38,620 nt of DNA from Escherichia sp. MOD1-EC7003 (GTDB lineage Bacteria; Pseudomonadota; Gammaproteobacteria; Enterobacterales; Enterobacteriaceae): NCBI RefSeq assembly GCF_002965065.1, contig NZ_PTRE01000071.1:1-38620 (forward strand), read 5' to 3'. The translations under genes were made by a program, and so were the position numbers. Below, piece after piece: positions 1 to 8,713 of this stretch. Position 1 is the stretch's first letter. Every line of letters starts with the position of its first letter. Below the pieces are notes generated by a model. That model searched no databases. It saw nothing but the letters and a program-made list of their open reading frames with translations, and was not told the DNA's origin.

Positions 1-145
1 ACAGATTGGCGTTAATGCCATTTTCAAGAGCAAGTTTTGAGATGGATATCCCGGGTTCACAGGAGGCAGCAACGAGCTGCTGTTTAAATTCGGGAGGATA
101 ATTAGGGCAGCCTTTTCGCCTGCCGGGAGTCACATTTTTCTGCAT
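1..145 (-). CDS. IS66-family accessory protein TnpA-like, N-terminal fragment
   Basis: The reading frame starts at ATG 145 and stays open for 48 codons to the window edge. The peptide has a basic start (GRRKGCPNYPPEF) followed by FKQQLVAASCEPGIS and ISKLALENGINAN. This is the helix-turn-helix N-terminus typical of the small TnpA (OrfA) protein of IS66-type elements, which is needed for transposition alongside TnpB and the TnpC transposase. It lies inside the element end described at 1-237. The gene is cut by the window, so whether it is intact is unknown. A GTG twelve bases upstream in the same frame is an alternative start. Confidence 0.6.
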   Translation of the reverse strand, partial: MQKNVTPGRRKGCPNYPPEFKQQLVAASCEPGISISKLALENGINANL

Positions 146-237
146 ATCTGACACTTTGGTTCCCACTACTTATTTGGTGGACACCACTTTGTCTAATTCG
201 TCAGATTCTGACCAGACGGTTCAGGCTGTACGCTTAC
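1..237 (-). mobile_element. End of an IS66-family-like insertion sequence (partial)
   Basis: The segment reads leftward from a terminus at about 237, where the minus strand begins GTAAGCG, the usual start of IS66-family terminal repeats. It then runs through about 90 bases of leader into the start of a small transposase-accessory gene. The element continues off the left edge, so its other end and any target duplication cannot be seen. In K-12 the tRNA gene selC, a common island insertion site, lies just upstream of yicL, so this may be the border of a selC-associated island. Family assignment rests on the terminal GTAAGC and the encoded N-terminus, not on a database match. Confidence 0.65.
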
Positions 238-428
238 TTTCATTCTGAAACAAACTGCTCTTAATTTTCTCCAGTAGAACCGGCATCTCAGGAAGACATC
301 ACTACAGAATACTTCCCCTTGTGCACAGATCTCACCAGTCTGGGATAAGAAAAATCGGCGTGGCGTAAACACTATTTTTGCTATCATGCCTGCATACATA
401 AACGACAAAACAGTATGCAGAGGGAAAA
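238..428. promoter_or_regulatory. yicL upstream region
   Basis: This stretch separates the insertion-sequence end from yicL. No gene is supported here. It is AT-rich near the gene, and the run TTGCTATCATGCC around 378-390 could hold a -10-like hexamer. AGAGGG at 419-424 serves as the ribosome binding site for the ATG at 429. The first part may be flanking DNA altered by the insertion. Confidence 0.35.
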
Positions 429-1343
429 ATGGGTTCCACCAGAAAGGGGATGCTGAATGTTCTGATTGCCGCCGTGTTGTGGGGAAGTTCAGGGGGCTGC
501 GCGCAATACATCATGGAGCAAAGCCAGATGTCGTCGCAGTTTTTGACTATGACGCGTTTGATATTCGCCGGTTTGATTCTGCTAACGCTGTCATTTGTTC
601 ATGGCGATAAAATCTTTTCCATTATTAACCATCATAAAGATGCCATTAGCCTGCTGATTTTTTCCGTGGTTGGCGCGCTAACGGTACAGCTCACCTTTTT
701 GCTGACCATTGAAAAATCCAACGCAGCCACGGCAACGGTGCTGCAATTCCTCTCACCGACTATTATCGTCGCCTGGTTTTCACTGGTACGTAAATCCCGC
801 CCGGGCATTCTGGTTTTTTGCGCTATTTTGACATCGCTGATCGGGACTTTTTTATTGGTGACACATGGTAATCCGACGTCATTATCTATCTCTCCGGCCG
901 CGTTATTCTGGGGCATTGCCTCGGCATTTGCTGCTGCATTTTATACCACCTATCCCTCAACGCTGATTGCCCGCTATGGCACGTTGCCGGTTGTCGGCTG
1001 GAGTATGCTGATCGGCGGTCTGATTCTGTTGCCTTTTTATGCCAGACAAGGGACAAACTTTGTTGTTAATGGCAGTCTGATTCTGGCGTTTTTTTATTTG
1101 GTCGTCATTGGTACGTCCCTGACATTTAGTCTGTACCTGAAAGGAGCACAATTAATTGGCGGGCCAAAAGCCAGCATTTTGAGCTGTGCAGAACCATTAA
1201 GTAGCGCGCTACTCTCTTTGCTGTTGCTGGGAATTACATTCACATTGCCGGACTGGCTGGGAACGTTGCTGATTCTGTCATCGGTAATTTTGATTTCAAT
1301 GGATTCTCGTCGCCGCGCCAGAAAAACTGGTACTTCTTACTGA
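429..1343 (+). CDS. yicL: Inner-membrane EamA/DMT-superfamily transporter YicL, altered C-terminus
   Basis: This is a 304-residue, very hydrophobic protein with about ten predicted membrane segments and two EamA-type halves (roughly residues 10-140 and 155-290), the hallmark of the drug/metabolite transporter superfamily. The substrate is not known; the family exports or imports small metabolites. ATG 429 is chosen because AGAGGG precedes it at the right spacing. Up to RRRARK near the end it matches remembered K-12 YicL. K-12 then ends with about eight different residues, whereas here it ends TGTSY. The tail was therefore replaced at the point where K-12 has the convergent gene nlpA. The fold should tolerate this, so the gene is called intact. 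Confidence 0.9.
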   Translation: MGSTRKGMLNVLIAAVLWGSSGGCAQYIMEQSQMSSQFLTMTRLIFAGLILLTLSFVHGDKIFSIINHHKDAISLLIFSVVGALTVQLTFLLTIEKSNAATATVLQFLSPTIIVAWFSLVRKSRPGILVFCAILTSLIGTFLLVTHGNPTSLSISPAALFWGIASAFAAAFYTTYPSTLIARYGTLPVVGWSMLIGGLILLPFYARQGTNFVVNGSLILAFFYLVVIGTSLTFSLYLKGAQLIGGPKASILSCAEPLSSALLSLLLLGITFTLPDWLGTLLILSSVILISMDSRRRARKTGTSY

Positions 1344-1436
1344 GCACGCAAACACCTTCCGTACAGCATGATGAGAGCGGCAAAAGCAAACTACACTTAT
1401 GCTTCATTCGATGCACATTTGCAGAAGGTTGCAGCT

Positions 1437-1730
1437 ATGAAGCCGACGATGCTACTCATGATTACCGTATTCCTGACTTTTCCAGCCATTTCTCAGGCCG
1501 AGTCACCGTTCAGTTCGCTACAGTCGGCAAAAGAGAAAACCACGGTATTGCAAGATTTACGTAAAATTTGCACGCCACAGGCGTCATTATCAGACGCAGC
1601 GTGGGAAAAATTAATGTTGTCTGATGAGAGCAACAAACAACATATCCGCGAAGCCCTTGTAGCGATGGAGCGTAATAATCAGAATAACTACTGGGAAGCG
1701 CTGGGTAAGGTAGAATGCCCGGATATGTAA
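1437..1730 (+). CDS. yicS: Small secreted protein YicS
   Basis: The 97-residue product has a clear signal peptide: a short basic start, the hydrophobic run TMLLMITVFLTFPA and an ISQA/ESP-like cleavage site near residue 22. The mature part is small and charged, with two cysteines (in RKICTP and KVECPDM) that could form a disulfide. It matches remembered K-12 YicS and is probably periplasmic; no molecular function is assigned. A longer frame opens at 1368, but the ATG at 1437 puts the signal peptide at the N-terminus and gives the family length. It follows yicL directly here, whereas nlpA lies between them in K-12. Confidence 0.88.
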   Translation: MKPTMLLMITVFLTFPAISQAESPFSSLQSAKEKTTVLQDLRKICTPQASLSDAAWEKLMLSDESNKQHIREALVAMERNNQNNYWEALGKVECPDM

Positions 1731-1770
1731 GAACGGCAACAATCACTGACCAACGCGTCTTTAGCTGATA

Positions 1771-1947
1771 TCAGGATTTCTTCATTTTTACCTTTGCGGT
1801 AACCAATCACGCCGTCAGCAACATCAATGAGCCGGATAACATCAACAGCGAGGCCAGGCCAATGTTATCCAACGCATAACCGCCGATTGCCGCGCCCAAG
1901 ACCCGCACCGCGGTTTTCTGCAATAAAAAGATTATCGGATGCGACAT
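1771..1947 (-). pseudogene. nepI: nepI remnant (purine ribonucleoside exporter), internal deletion
   Basis: Read on the minus strand, 1899-1771 encodes GAAIGGYALDNIGLASLLML and then GSLMLLTA, a TGA stop (1807-1809), LVTAKVKMKKS and the natural stop. This is the C-terminus of the MFS purine-nucleoside exporter NepI interrupted by a nonsense codon. Immediately upstream, 1927-1903 encodes IAENRGA, which belongs to the extreme N-terminus of NepI, in a different frame. The middle of the gene, roughly 350 codons, is therefore gone and its ends are joined out of frame. No functional transporter can be made. The assignment rests on recalled K-12 NepI sequence matching at both ends. Confidence 0.85.
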
Positions 1948-2019
1948 GAACGCCTTATCCTCTCTACAGGTCAGGCGCGGCCTGTAGGCATGATAAGACG
2001 CGCCAGCGACACATCGGGC
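1934..2019. repeat. REP/BIME-type palindromic repeats
   Basis: Two REP-like units sit in opposite orientation. GGATGCGACATGAACGCC with CTTATCC occurs around 1937-1960, and TAGGCATGATAAGACGCGCC with the following GACACATCGGGC occurs around 1984-2019. These resemble the GCCGGATGCGGCGTGAACGC core of enterobacterial REP elements. They lie between the nepI scar and yicN, overlap the 3' end of yicN slightly and probably stabilise the yicN transcript end. Confidence 0.65.
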
Positions 2020-2028
2020 GTCGCGATT

Positions 2029-2481
2029 TTAATGCAGCCAGTGAACGCCCTCGGCAGGCTGAAAGAATGCGTTATAGCGCATCTGGAAAGCATTAATATC
2101 CTGCATTTCAGGTTCGGTTTCGCGCAGAAAACCCAGCGCCAGCCTGACCTGAGCATCGGTAATCGGCGCGGCAAGGCGGGCTTTTTGTAAAATCCGATGC
2201 CATTGCAGCAGGTTCTGTTCGCTACCATCGACAATAACAATTTGCCAGATGAGCAACACCTGCGCGGCGTTTTGCAGGTGCGACTCATCCGGGCGATGCA
2301 GATAACGTAAAAATTCGTCACCGGCTGACTTTCCCATTTGATCGACCATCGACTCCACGGGTACGACATCGATATTCAGCCGATCACTTAGGCGGCGAAT
2401 CGCTTTTCTGGCTCCGGATGTCAGTATCCGAAAACCAACCACAAACACTACCGCCAGCGTGGCGAGCATTATCCAGATCAT
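2029..2481 (-). CDS. yicN: DUF1198 family protein YicN
   Basis: This 150-residue protein has one N-terminal membrane anchor (MLATLAVVFVVGFRI) followed by a soluble, largely helical cytoplasmic region rich in charged residues. It matches remembered K-12 YicN. Its function is unknown. It starts at ATG 2481 with AGGAG just upstream on the minus strand. It lies 52 bases downstream of adeQ on the same strand and could be cotranscribed with it, but a strong hairpin covers its start (see 2472-2518). Confidence 0.9.
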   Translation of the reverse strand: MIWIMLATLAVVFVVGFRILTSGARKAIRRLSDRLNIDVVPVESMVDQMGKSAGDEFLRYLHRPDESHLQNAAQVLLIWQIVIVDGSEQNLLQWHRILQKARLAAPITDAQVRLALGFLRETEPEMQDINAFQMRYNAFFQPAEGVHWLH

Positions 2482-2518
2482 AAGTTCTCCTGCGTCATCA
2501 GAACTTATGATATCTGGA
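2472..2518 (-). promoter_or_regulatory. Hairpin covering the yicN start codon and part of its ribosome binding site
   Basis: Bases 2472-2488 (TCCAGATCATAAGTTCT) pair with 2500-2518 (AGAACTTATGATATCTGGA), giving 17 base pairs, a two-base bulge and an 11-base loop. On the transcribed minus strand the start codon (2481-2479) is inside the stem and AGGAG (2491-2487) straddles stem and loop. An adeQ-yicN read-through transcript would fold this and should initiate poorly at yicN. A transcript starting inside the hairpin would not form it. Confidence 0.6.
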
Positions 2519-2533
2519 AACCCTCGCCAGTGA

Positions 2534-3868
2534 CTAATCCACCAGAATAATCTTCAGTGCAAACAGCGCTGCGACCACCACCACACACAGGTTCAGATCG
2601 CGCCAGCGCCCGGTGCAGACTTTCATGATGCAGTACGACATAAAGCCGAGTGCAATCCCTTCGGTGATCGAGAAAGTAAAAGGCATCATTACCGTGGTAA
2701 TAAATGCGGGCACTGATTCGGTAAAATCATCCCAGTTAACGCGCGCCAGGCTTGAGGTCATCAGCACGCCAACAAAGATTAACGCTCCGGCGGTTGCGTA
2801 AGGAGGAACCATCGCCACCAGCGGTGAGAAGAACATAACTAACAGGAACATAACGCCGACCACAATCGCTGTCAGCCCCGTGCGGCCACCCACTGCCACA
2901 CCAGAAGTACTTTCGATATAGGCGGTAACAGACGAGGTGCCGATGAATGCCCCCGCCACCGAACTGACGCTATCAACATACAGCGCCTTATTCATATTGG
3001 GGAATTTACCGTTACTATCTATTAAGCCAGCTTTATCAGTCACACCAATTAATGTTCCTGATGAATCAAATAAGTTGATCAGCATAAAGGAGAAAATGAT
3101 ACCGGCGAGCTCAAGTGATAACGCGCCGCTCAAATCTACTTCACCAATAACGCCGCTAATATCAGGTGGAATGGAATAGACGCCGCTAAAATGAACATCA
3201 CCGAAAAATAATCCACAGCAAGACGTCACCACAATAGAAACCAGTACTGCGGCATGAAAATGACGTGATGACAACACGGTTATAATAAAAAACCCTAAAA
3301 TACCTAACAACACACCGTGAGAACTTAAATCACCAATCATCACCAGAGTGTCTTTATTGGCAACAATAACGCCAGTATTTTTTAATCCCATTAAGGCGAT
3401 AAATAATCCGATTCCGCTGGTGATACCAATACGCAAACTTAATGGAATGTTGGAGATCATCCAGTAACGGATACGAAACAGCGTGAGCAAAAATAGCCCA
3501 ATTGCGCCCCAGAATATCGCGCCCATCCCGGTCTGCCAGGAGATGCCCATCGCCCCCACGACCACGAATGCAAAGAAGGCGTTCAGTCCCATTGCCGGAG
3601 CCAGCGCCACGGGTAAGTTAGCAAATATCCCCATCGCAATACTGCCGATACCGGCAATCAAACAGGTGGTAACAAATACTACTTTCGGGTCCATTTGTGC
3701 CGCGCCGAGGATTTGCGGGTTCACAAAAACGATGTACACCATGGTTAAAAAAGTGGTCATCCCCGCAATCAATTCTGTGCGGACGGTAGTCCCATGCTGA
3801 GGCAGTTTAAATAATCGCGAAAGCGTCCCTGATTCATTACTCACATAATCGGTATTGTCATTATTCAT
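2534..3868 (-). CDS. adeQ: Adenine permease AdeQ (formerly YicO)
   Basis: The 444-residue protein has about 12-14 membrane segments and belongs to the AzgA-like branch of the nucleobase:cation symporter-2 superfamily. It imports adenine by proton symport across the inner membrane. Signature stretches include GMTTFLTMVYIVFVNP near the N-terminus, LAPAMGLNAFFAF and LFDSSGTLIGV. A longer frame opens at 3946, but ATG 3868 gives the family length and matches remembered K-12 AdeQ. A start four codons upstream (MDKK) is also possible. It is divergent from ade, whose enzyme deaminates adenine, so import and use are encoded back to back. Confidence 0.93.
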   Translation of the reverse strand: MNNDNTDYVSNESGTLSRLFKLPQHGTTVRTELIAGMTTFLTMVYIVFVNPQILGAAQMDPKVVFVTTCLIAGIGSIAMGIFANLPVALAPAMGLNAFFAFVVVGAMGISWQTGMGAIFWGAIGLFLLTLFRIRYWMISNIPLSLRIGITSGIGLFIALMGLKNTGVIVANKDTLVMIGDLSSHGVLLGILGFFIITVLSSRHFHAAVLVSIVVTSCCGLFFGDVHFSGVYSIPPDISGVIGEVDLSGALSLELAGIIFSFMLINLFDSSGTLIGVTDKAGLIDSNGKFPNMNKALYVDSVSSVAGAFIGTSSVTAYIESTSGVAVGGRTGLTAIVVGVMFLLVMFFSPLVAMVPPYATAGALIFVGVLMTSSLARVNWDDFTESVPAFITTVMMPFTFSITEGIALGFMSYCIMKVCTGRWRDLNLCVVVVAALFALKIILVD

Positions 3869-4042
3869 TTTTTTGTCCATTGAAGGAGATTTAATCCTTT
3901 GCTTTTGTAAAACAAATGACAACAACGGTTCAGTGATAATTATCACATTTCAATTGCGCATTAATGGATATTCTTTAATAATCTCGAGATATTTCTTTAT
4001 GATAAATAACAATCAAATTGATAAAATCAAAATGAGAAAAAC
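3869..4042. promoter_or_regulatory. Divergent adeQ/ade promoter region with CRP-like palindrome
   Basis: This 174-base AT-rich region drives both genes. At 3932-3947 the sequence AGTGATAATTATCACA fits the CRP pattern TGTGA-N6-TCACA with one mismatch, and its core GTGATAATTATCAC is a perfect palindrome. The same core could also be read as a weak Fur-like site. The high AT content and TTTAATAA/ATAAAT tracts suggest H-NS affinity, in keeping with the known silencing of ade. The site itself is an inference. Confidence 0.5.
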
Positions 4043-5809
4043 ATGAATAATTCCATTAACCATAATTTTCATCACATTAGCAGGGCTGAATACCAGGCGT
4101 TGTTAGCCGTTTCCCGTGGCGACGCTGTTGCCGATTATATTATTGATAATGTTTCTATTCTCGACCTGATCAATGGCAGAGAAATTTCCGGCCCAATTGT
4201 GATTAAAGGACGTTACATTGCCGGTGTTGGCGCAGAATACACTGATGCCCCGGCTTTGCAGCGGATTGATGCACGCGGCGCAACGGCGGTGCCGGGGTTT
4301 ATTGATGCTCACCTGCATATTGAATCCAGCATGATGACGCCGGTCACTTTTGAAACCGCTACCCTGCCGCGCGGCCTGACGACCGTTATTTGCGACCCTC
4401 ATGAAATCGTCAACGTGATGGGCGAAGCCGGATTCGCCTGGTTTGCCCGTTGTGCCGAACAGGCAAAACAAAACCAGTACTTACAGGTCAGCTCTTGCGT
4501 ACCCGCCCTGGAAGGCTGCGATGTTAACGGTGCCCGCTTTCCCCTTGAACAGATGCTCGCCTGGCGGGACCATCCGCAGGTTACCGGCCTTGCAGAAATG
4601 ATGGACTACCCTGGCGTAATTAACGGGCAGAATGCGCTGCTCGATAAACTGGACGCATTTCGCCACCTGACGCTGGACGGTCACTGCCCCGGTTTAGGTG
4701 GTAAAGAACTTAATGCCTATATTGCTGCGGGTATTGAAAACTGCCATGAAAGTTATCAGCTGGAAGAAGGACGCCGGAAATTACAACTCGGCATGTCGTT
4801 GATGATCCGCGAAGGGTCCGCTGCCCGCAATCTCAACGCGCTGGCACCGTTGATCAATGAATTTAACAGCCCGCAATGCATGCTCTGTACCGATGATCGT
4901 AACCCGTGGGAGATCGCCCATGAAGGGCATATCGATGCCTTAATTCGCCGCCTGATCGAACAACACAATGTGCCGCTGCATGTGGCATATCGCGTCGCCA
5001 GCTGGTCAACGGCGCGCCATTTTGGTCTGAATCATCTCGGCTTACTGGCCCCCGGCAAGCAGGCCGATATCGTCTTGTTGAGCGATGCACGAAAGGTAAC
5101 GGTGCAGCAGGTACTGGTGAAAGGCGAACCGATTGACGCGCAAACCTTACAGGCAGAAGAGTCGGCGAGACTGGCACAATCCGCTCCACCGTATGGTAAT
5201 ACCATTGCCCGCCAGCCAGTTTCTGCCAGCGACTTTGCCCTACAATTTACGCCCGGAAAACGCTATCGGGTCATTGACGTCATCCATAACGAATTGATTA
5301 CGCACTCCCGCTCCAGCGTCTACAGCGAAAATGGTTTTGATCGCGATGATGTGTGCTTTATTGCCGTACTTGAACGTTACGGGCAACGGCTGGCCCCGGC
5401 CTGTGGTTTGCTCGGCGGCTTTGGCCTGAACGAAGGTGCGCTGGCTGCGACGGTCAGCCATGACAGCCATAATATTGTGGTGATCGGTCGCAGTGCCGAA
5501 GAGATGGCGCAGGCAGTCAATCAGGTGATTCAGGATGGCGGTGGACTGTGCGTGGTCCGTAACGGCCAGGTACAAAGTCATCTACCGTTGCCCATTGCGG
5601 GGCTAATGAGCACCGACACGGCGCAGTCGCTGGCAGAGCAAATTGACGCGTTGAAAGCCGCCGCCCGTGAATGTGGTCCGCTACCGGATGAGCCGTTTAT
5701 TCAGATGGCGTTTCTTTCCCTGCCAGTGATCCCCGCGCTGAAACTGACCAGCCAGGGGCTGTTTGATGGCGAGAAGTTTGCCTTCACCACGCTGGAAGTC
5801 GCGGAATAA
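4043..5809 (+). CDS. ade: Adenine deaminase
   Basis: The enzyme hydrolyses adenine to hypoxanthine and ammonia in purine salvage. The 588 residues are the usual length for the amidohydrolase-superfamily adenine deaminase. An N-terminal beta segment ([18 protein letters not shown]) is followed by the metal-binding motif [12 protein letters not shown] with H90 and H92. Then come conserved acidic loops ([18 protein letters not shown]) and the C-terminal [18 protein letters not shown] region. Start ATG 4043 has only a weak GAGAAA ribosome site, consistent with low basal expression. In K-12 this gene is known to be cryptic under H-NS. It ends in a strong terminator shared with convergent uhpT. Confidence 0.95.
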   Translation: MNNSINHNFHHISRAEYQALLAVSRGDAVADYIIDNVSILDLINGREISGPIVIKGRYIAGVGAEYTDAPALQRIDARGATAVPGFIDAHLHIESSMMTPVTFETATLPRGLTTVICDPHEIVNVMGEAGFAWFARCAEQAKQNQYLQVSSCVPALEGCDVNGARFPLEQMLAWRDHPQVTGLAEMMDYPGVINGQNALLDKLDAFRHLTLDGHCPGLGGKELNAYIAAGIENCHESYQLEEGRRKLQLGMSLMIREGSAARNLNALAPLINEFNSPQCMLCTDDRNPWEIAHEGHIDALIRRLIEQHNVPLHVAYRVASWSTARHFGLNHLGLLAPGKQADIVLLSDARKVTVQQVLVKGEPIDAQTLQAEESARLAQSAPPYGNTIARQPVSASDFALQFTPGKRYRVIDVIHNELITHSRSSVYSENGFDRDDVCFIAVLERYGQRLAPACGLLGGFGLNEGALAATVSHDSHNIVVIGRSAEEMAQAVNQVIQDGGGLCVVRNGQVQSHLPLPIAGLMSTDTAQSLAEQIDALKAAARECGPLPDEPFIQMAFLSLPVIPALKLTSQGLFDGEKFAFTTLEVAE

Positions 5810-5812
5810 TAA

Positions 5813-5840
5813 AAAAAAGCCCGGCGTCATGCCGGGCAAA
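5813..5840. terminator. Bidirectional terminator between ade and uhpT
   Basis: The stem-loop GCCCGGCGTCATGCCGGGC spans 5819-5837. A-rich sequence precedes it, so the minus strand reads GC-rich hairpin then TTTTTTTT, a strong terminator for uhpT. The plus strand has a weaker tail for ade. Confidence 0.85.
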
Positions 5841-5855
5841 AGTCACCAGTTACGT

Positions 5856-7247
5856 TTATGTCACTGTCAACTGCTGAATTTTTTTCTCGCGGCGAATTTT
5901 GCGTTCTTCCATCACCGCCACTATCGCCATCAGGCAGATACAACCAATTGCGGCAATATCCAGCGCGGCGAAAGTGCCTGCCCAGCCGGTAAGGCCGAAT
6001 ACCGGCGTACCATCGGCAATCATCCCCAGACCTAACTTGGCAAAGCTGTCGCCAATCAGGTAAGCGAAGGTGCCTTTAATACCATCGGCAGCGCCAATCG
6101 CTTTTTTAGGTACAAAGCCAACAGCGGCCACACCAATCAACAATTGCGGGCCAAAGACCAGGAAGCCCAACGCAAAAAGAGAAGCCAGATAGATATATTC
6201 GTTGCTGGCATGTTGATACACACCGAGCGTGGCGATAATCAGCGCCAGCGCGATGCAGGCCACCAGGCCACGGCGACCGTTCGCCAGGTCAGAGAGCCAG
6301 CCCCACAGCAGCGTACCAACCAGCGCACCAGCTTCAAACAGCGTAAAGCCCTGAATCGCTACTGCTTTAGAGAGTTTCAGTTCCTGGAACGCGTACACGG
6401 TTGACCACTGGTCGATACCAATACGCACCACATAAAGGAAAATGTTGGCGAAGCACAGCAGCCAGATCACTTTGTTTTTCAGCACATACTCAACAAAGAT
6501 CTGCCACTTGGTCATATCGGTAGATTCTGTCTCTTTGTCCTCTTCGCTGACCTCCTCGCCGAACAGTTCTTCAGCTTTGCCGAGACCATAAGATTCCGGG
6601 GAGTCGCTGCCGTAACGCAGGCCGATAAAACCGACAATCAGTGCGATTATCGACGGGAAGATAAACATGCCGATAACATGACCATCGAACAAGTAATTTG
6701 CCCCGAACAACGCCACACCAGCCGCGCCCGCACCGCCAAGGTTGTGAGAAATGTTCCAGAAACCAAGGAAGGTCCCGCGTTTACGACGCGGCGTCCATTT
6801 AGTGATGGTGGAGTAACTGCACGACCCTCCGGTACTCTGGAAAAAGCCGCTTAAGGCGTAGAAGGCAATCATCAGGAACTGGCTAACCGAGCCACTGCCC
6901 ATACTGGCGCTGAAGCCCAGCATACAAATGGCAGACAGGATCAGCATGAACGGCAGGAATTGTTTGGTGTTTTTGCCGTCAGCGTAGTAGGAAACCAACG
7001 TTTTACCCACGCCATAAGTGATGGAGAAGCCCAGGCCAATCATCCCCAGCTGCGTCATGCTCAACCCGTAGGTCGAGATCATGTCGTTCTGCGCGATATT
7101 AAAGTTCTTACGAATCAGGTACATCGTCAGGTAGCCAATAAAGACCACCAGGTAGGATTGCATGAACGGTTTGAACCACATTTTGCGCCGCACTTCGAGC
7201 GGAAGATCCAGGGTCGGCTTGCGAACCTGGTTTAAGAATGCCAGCAT
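5856..7247 (-). CDS. uhpT: Hexose-6-phosphate:phosphate antiporter UhpT
   Basis: This 463-residue, 12-helix MFS organophosphate:phosphate antiporter imports glucose-6-phosphate and related sugar phosphates in exchange for phosphate, and is also a main entry route for fosfomycin. The family motifs are visible: [24 protein letters not shown] at the N-terminus, [13 protein letters not shown] in the central loop and [12 protein letters not shown] between helices 7 and 8. The frame is complete with no damage. ATG 7247 is preceded by CAGGAGTAACCC. The promoter is controlled by UhpA and CRP. Since UhpC is truncated in this strain, the intact transporter may not be induced by its substrate. Confidence 0.97.
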   Translation of the reverse strand: MLAFLNQVRKPTLDLPLEVRRKMWFKPFMQSYLVVFIGYLTMYLIRKNFNIAQNDMISTYGLSMTQLGMIGLGFSITYGVGKTLVSYYADGKNTKQFLPFMLILSAICMLGFSASMGSGSVSQFLMIAFYALSGFFQSTGGSCSYSTITKWTPRRKRGTFLGFWNISHNLGGAGAAGVALFGANYLFDGHVIGMFIFPSIIALIVGFIGLRYGSDSPESYGLGKAEELFGEEVSEEDKETESTDMTKWQIFVEYVLKNKVIWLLCFANIFLYVVRIGIDQWSTVYAFQELKLSKAVAIQGFTLFEAGALVGTLLWGWLSDLANGRRGLVACIALALIIATLGVYQHASNEYIYLASLFALGFLVFGPQLLIGVAAVGFVPKKAIGAADGIKGTFAYLIGDSFAKLGLGMIADGTPVFGLTGWAGTFAALDIAAIGCICLMAIVAVMEERKIRREKKIQQLTVT

Positions 7248-7283
7248 GGGTTACTCCTGAAATGAATACCTGCGTGAGGCATG

Positions 7284-7392
7284 CATTGTAAAAATCAGCA
7301 GCAAATCAGGCCTGAGATAGCGTCCAGGCAAAACCTGGAAAATTTCTTAATTTTGCCGGATATGAAGTAAAAAAGTGAGATGTATCACACTT
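7284..7392 (-). promoter_or_regulatory. uhpT promoter with CRP site and UhpA-type repeats
   Basis: On the minus strand a -10 TACAAT lies at 7290-7285. Upstream are the palindrome TCAGGCCTGA (7306-7315) and the inverted repeat CCAGGCAAAACCTGG (7324-7338), which fit the UhpA-binding zone reported for this promoter. Further upstream, 7374-7391 reads AGTGTGATACATCTCACT, a good CRP site (GTGAT-N4-ATCTCAC) that overlaps the last codons and stop of uhpC. This agrees with known dual control by phospho-UhpA and cAMP-CRP. Confidence 0.75.
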
Positions 7393-8704
7393 CTCGCGGT
7401 GCCTGGGCGTTCAAAAAGGGCAGTAACAGCAGTGCGGAAATCCCGGCGGCAATGGCGATAACCACAAAAAATCCGCTCCAGTGCCAGGTGTCGAGTACTT
7501 TCGCCAGTGGCCAACCGGCAAGCGACGCCCCCAGATAAGCAAACAAGCCGACAAACCCCGTCGCCGCCCCTGCCGCCTCTTTGTGAGAACACTCTGCCGC
7601 CGCCATACCAATTAACATCTGCGGGCCAAAGACAAAAAAACCAATGGTAAAGAAGCAGGTTGCCTGCATCACATAGCTGGCAAATGGCATCAGCCACAGT
7701 GAGCCGACAGACAGCAAAATCCCGGCGGCGAAAATCAAATTCATCGGCCCGCGGTTGCCGTTAAACAGTTTGTCCGAGCCTCAACCCGCTACCAACGCAC
7801 CGATAAAGCCACCCAGTTCAAACATCGTCACTGCCGTATTCGCCGTGACCAGATCGACGCCCAACGTCTCGGACATATACAAATTGCCCCAGTCATTGAT
7901 CGCCGCCCGGACCACATAGACCAGCACATAGCAAAACGAAAGCAGCCAGATATACGGATTCAGCAACACATACCTGGTGAGGATCTCTTTACGCGTCAGC
8001 CCTGCCCCTTCTTGTTGTTGTGCAATTTCCAGCGCGTCGTGCCGCCATTCACCGACCGCTGGTAAACCTAACGCCTGTGGGCGATCGCGCAGCCGCCAGC
8101 AGAGAAAAATCCCCACGACTATCGCCATACAACCGGCAATCATCATCCCGGCACGCCAGCCGTAATGCAGCGCAGCAGCTGCCATCACAATGGGAATTAG
8201 TGCGCCGCCGACGTTATGCGCCGTGTTCCATAATGCCCACCAACCGCCGCGCTCGGTACGAGAATACCAGGCTGTCAACAGACGCGCACAAACCGGCGCC
8301 CCCCAGCCCTGGAAAAAAGCGTTCAGCCCCCAGAGCATGGCAAACGCCCACAGCGAGGTGGAGAAGCCAAACAAAATGTTAATAATGCCCGTAGCGATAA
8401 GTCCTATCCCCATAAAATAACGGGCATTTGAGCGATCGCTGACAATGCCGGAGACAAACTTCGACACACCGTAGGTAATGTAAAACAAGGTTGCTAACAG
8501 ACCGATATCGCTACGACTGAGCACGCCGTTAGCAAGGATTTCTGGTACGGCGGCGTTAAAACTCTTACGCGTGAAGTAAAACAGCGCGTAACCCAGCCAG
8601 ATGGTCAGCAGAATATGCCGACGCCAGTAGCGATAACGAGCATCAATTTCATGTTTATCAGTCATTAATGGCGCATCGGTAGGCGCTTTCAGAAACGGCA
8701 ACAT
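7385..8704 (-). pseudogene. uhpC: uhpC, glucose-6-phosphate sensor, interrupted by a nonsense codon
   Basis: UhpC is an inner-membrane MFS protein resembling UhpT that senses external glucose-6-phosphate and activates the UhpB kinase. The expected 439-codon frame runs from ATG 8704 to TGA 7385 and matches remembered K-12 UhpC. Codon 308 is TGA (7783-7781) where the protein should have Trp in GALVAG-W-GSDKLF. The UhpT encoded next door has Trp at the aligned place (GWLSD). The N-terminal 307 residues and the C-terminal part (MNLIFAAG to APREV) are otherwise intact, so a single G-to-A change explains it. ATG 8704 has AAGG seven bases upstream. Loss of the last four to five helices should abolish sensing. 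Confidence 0.92.
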
Positions 8705-8713
8705 CATCGAACC

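Noticed and set aside
7385..7744. Possible separate gene from an internal ATG in the 3' part of uhpC
   Set aside because: It is the C-terminal third of uhpC in the same frame. The ATG is an internal Met of the full protein and no ribosome site is evident, so I treat it as part of the pseudogene.
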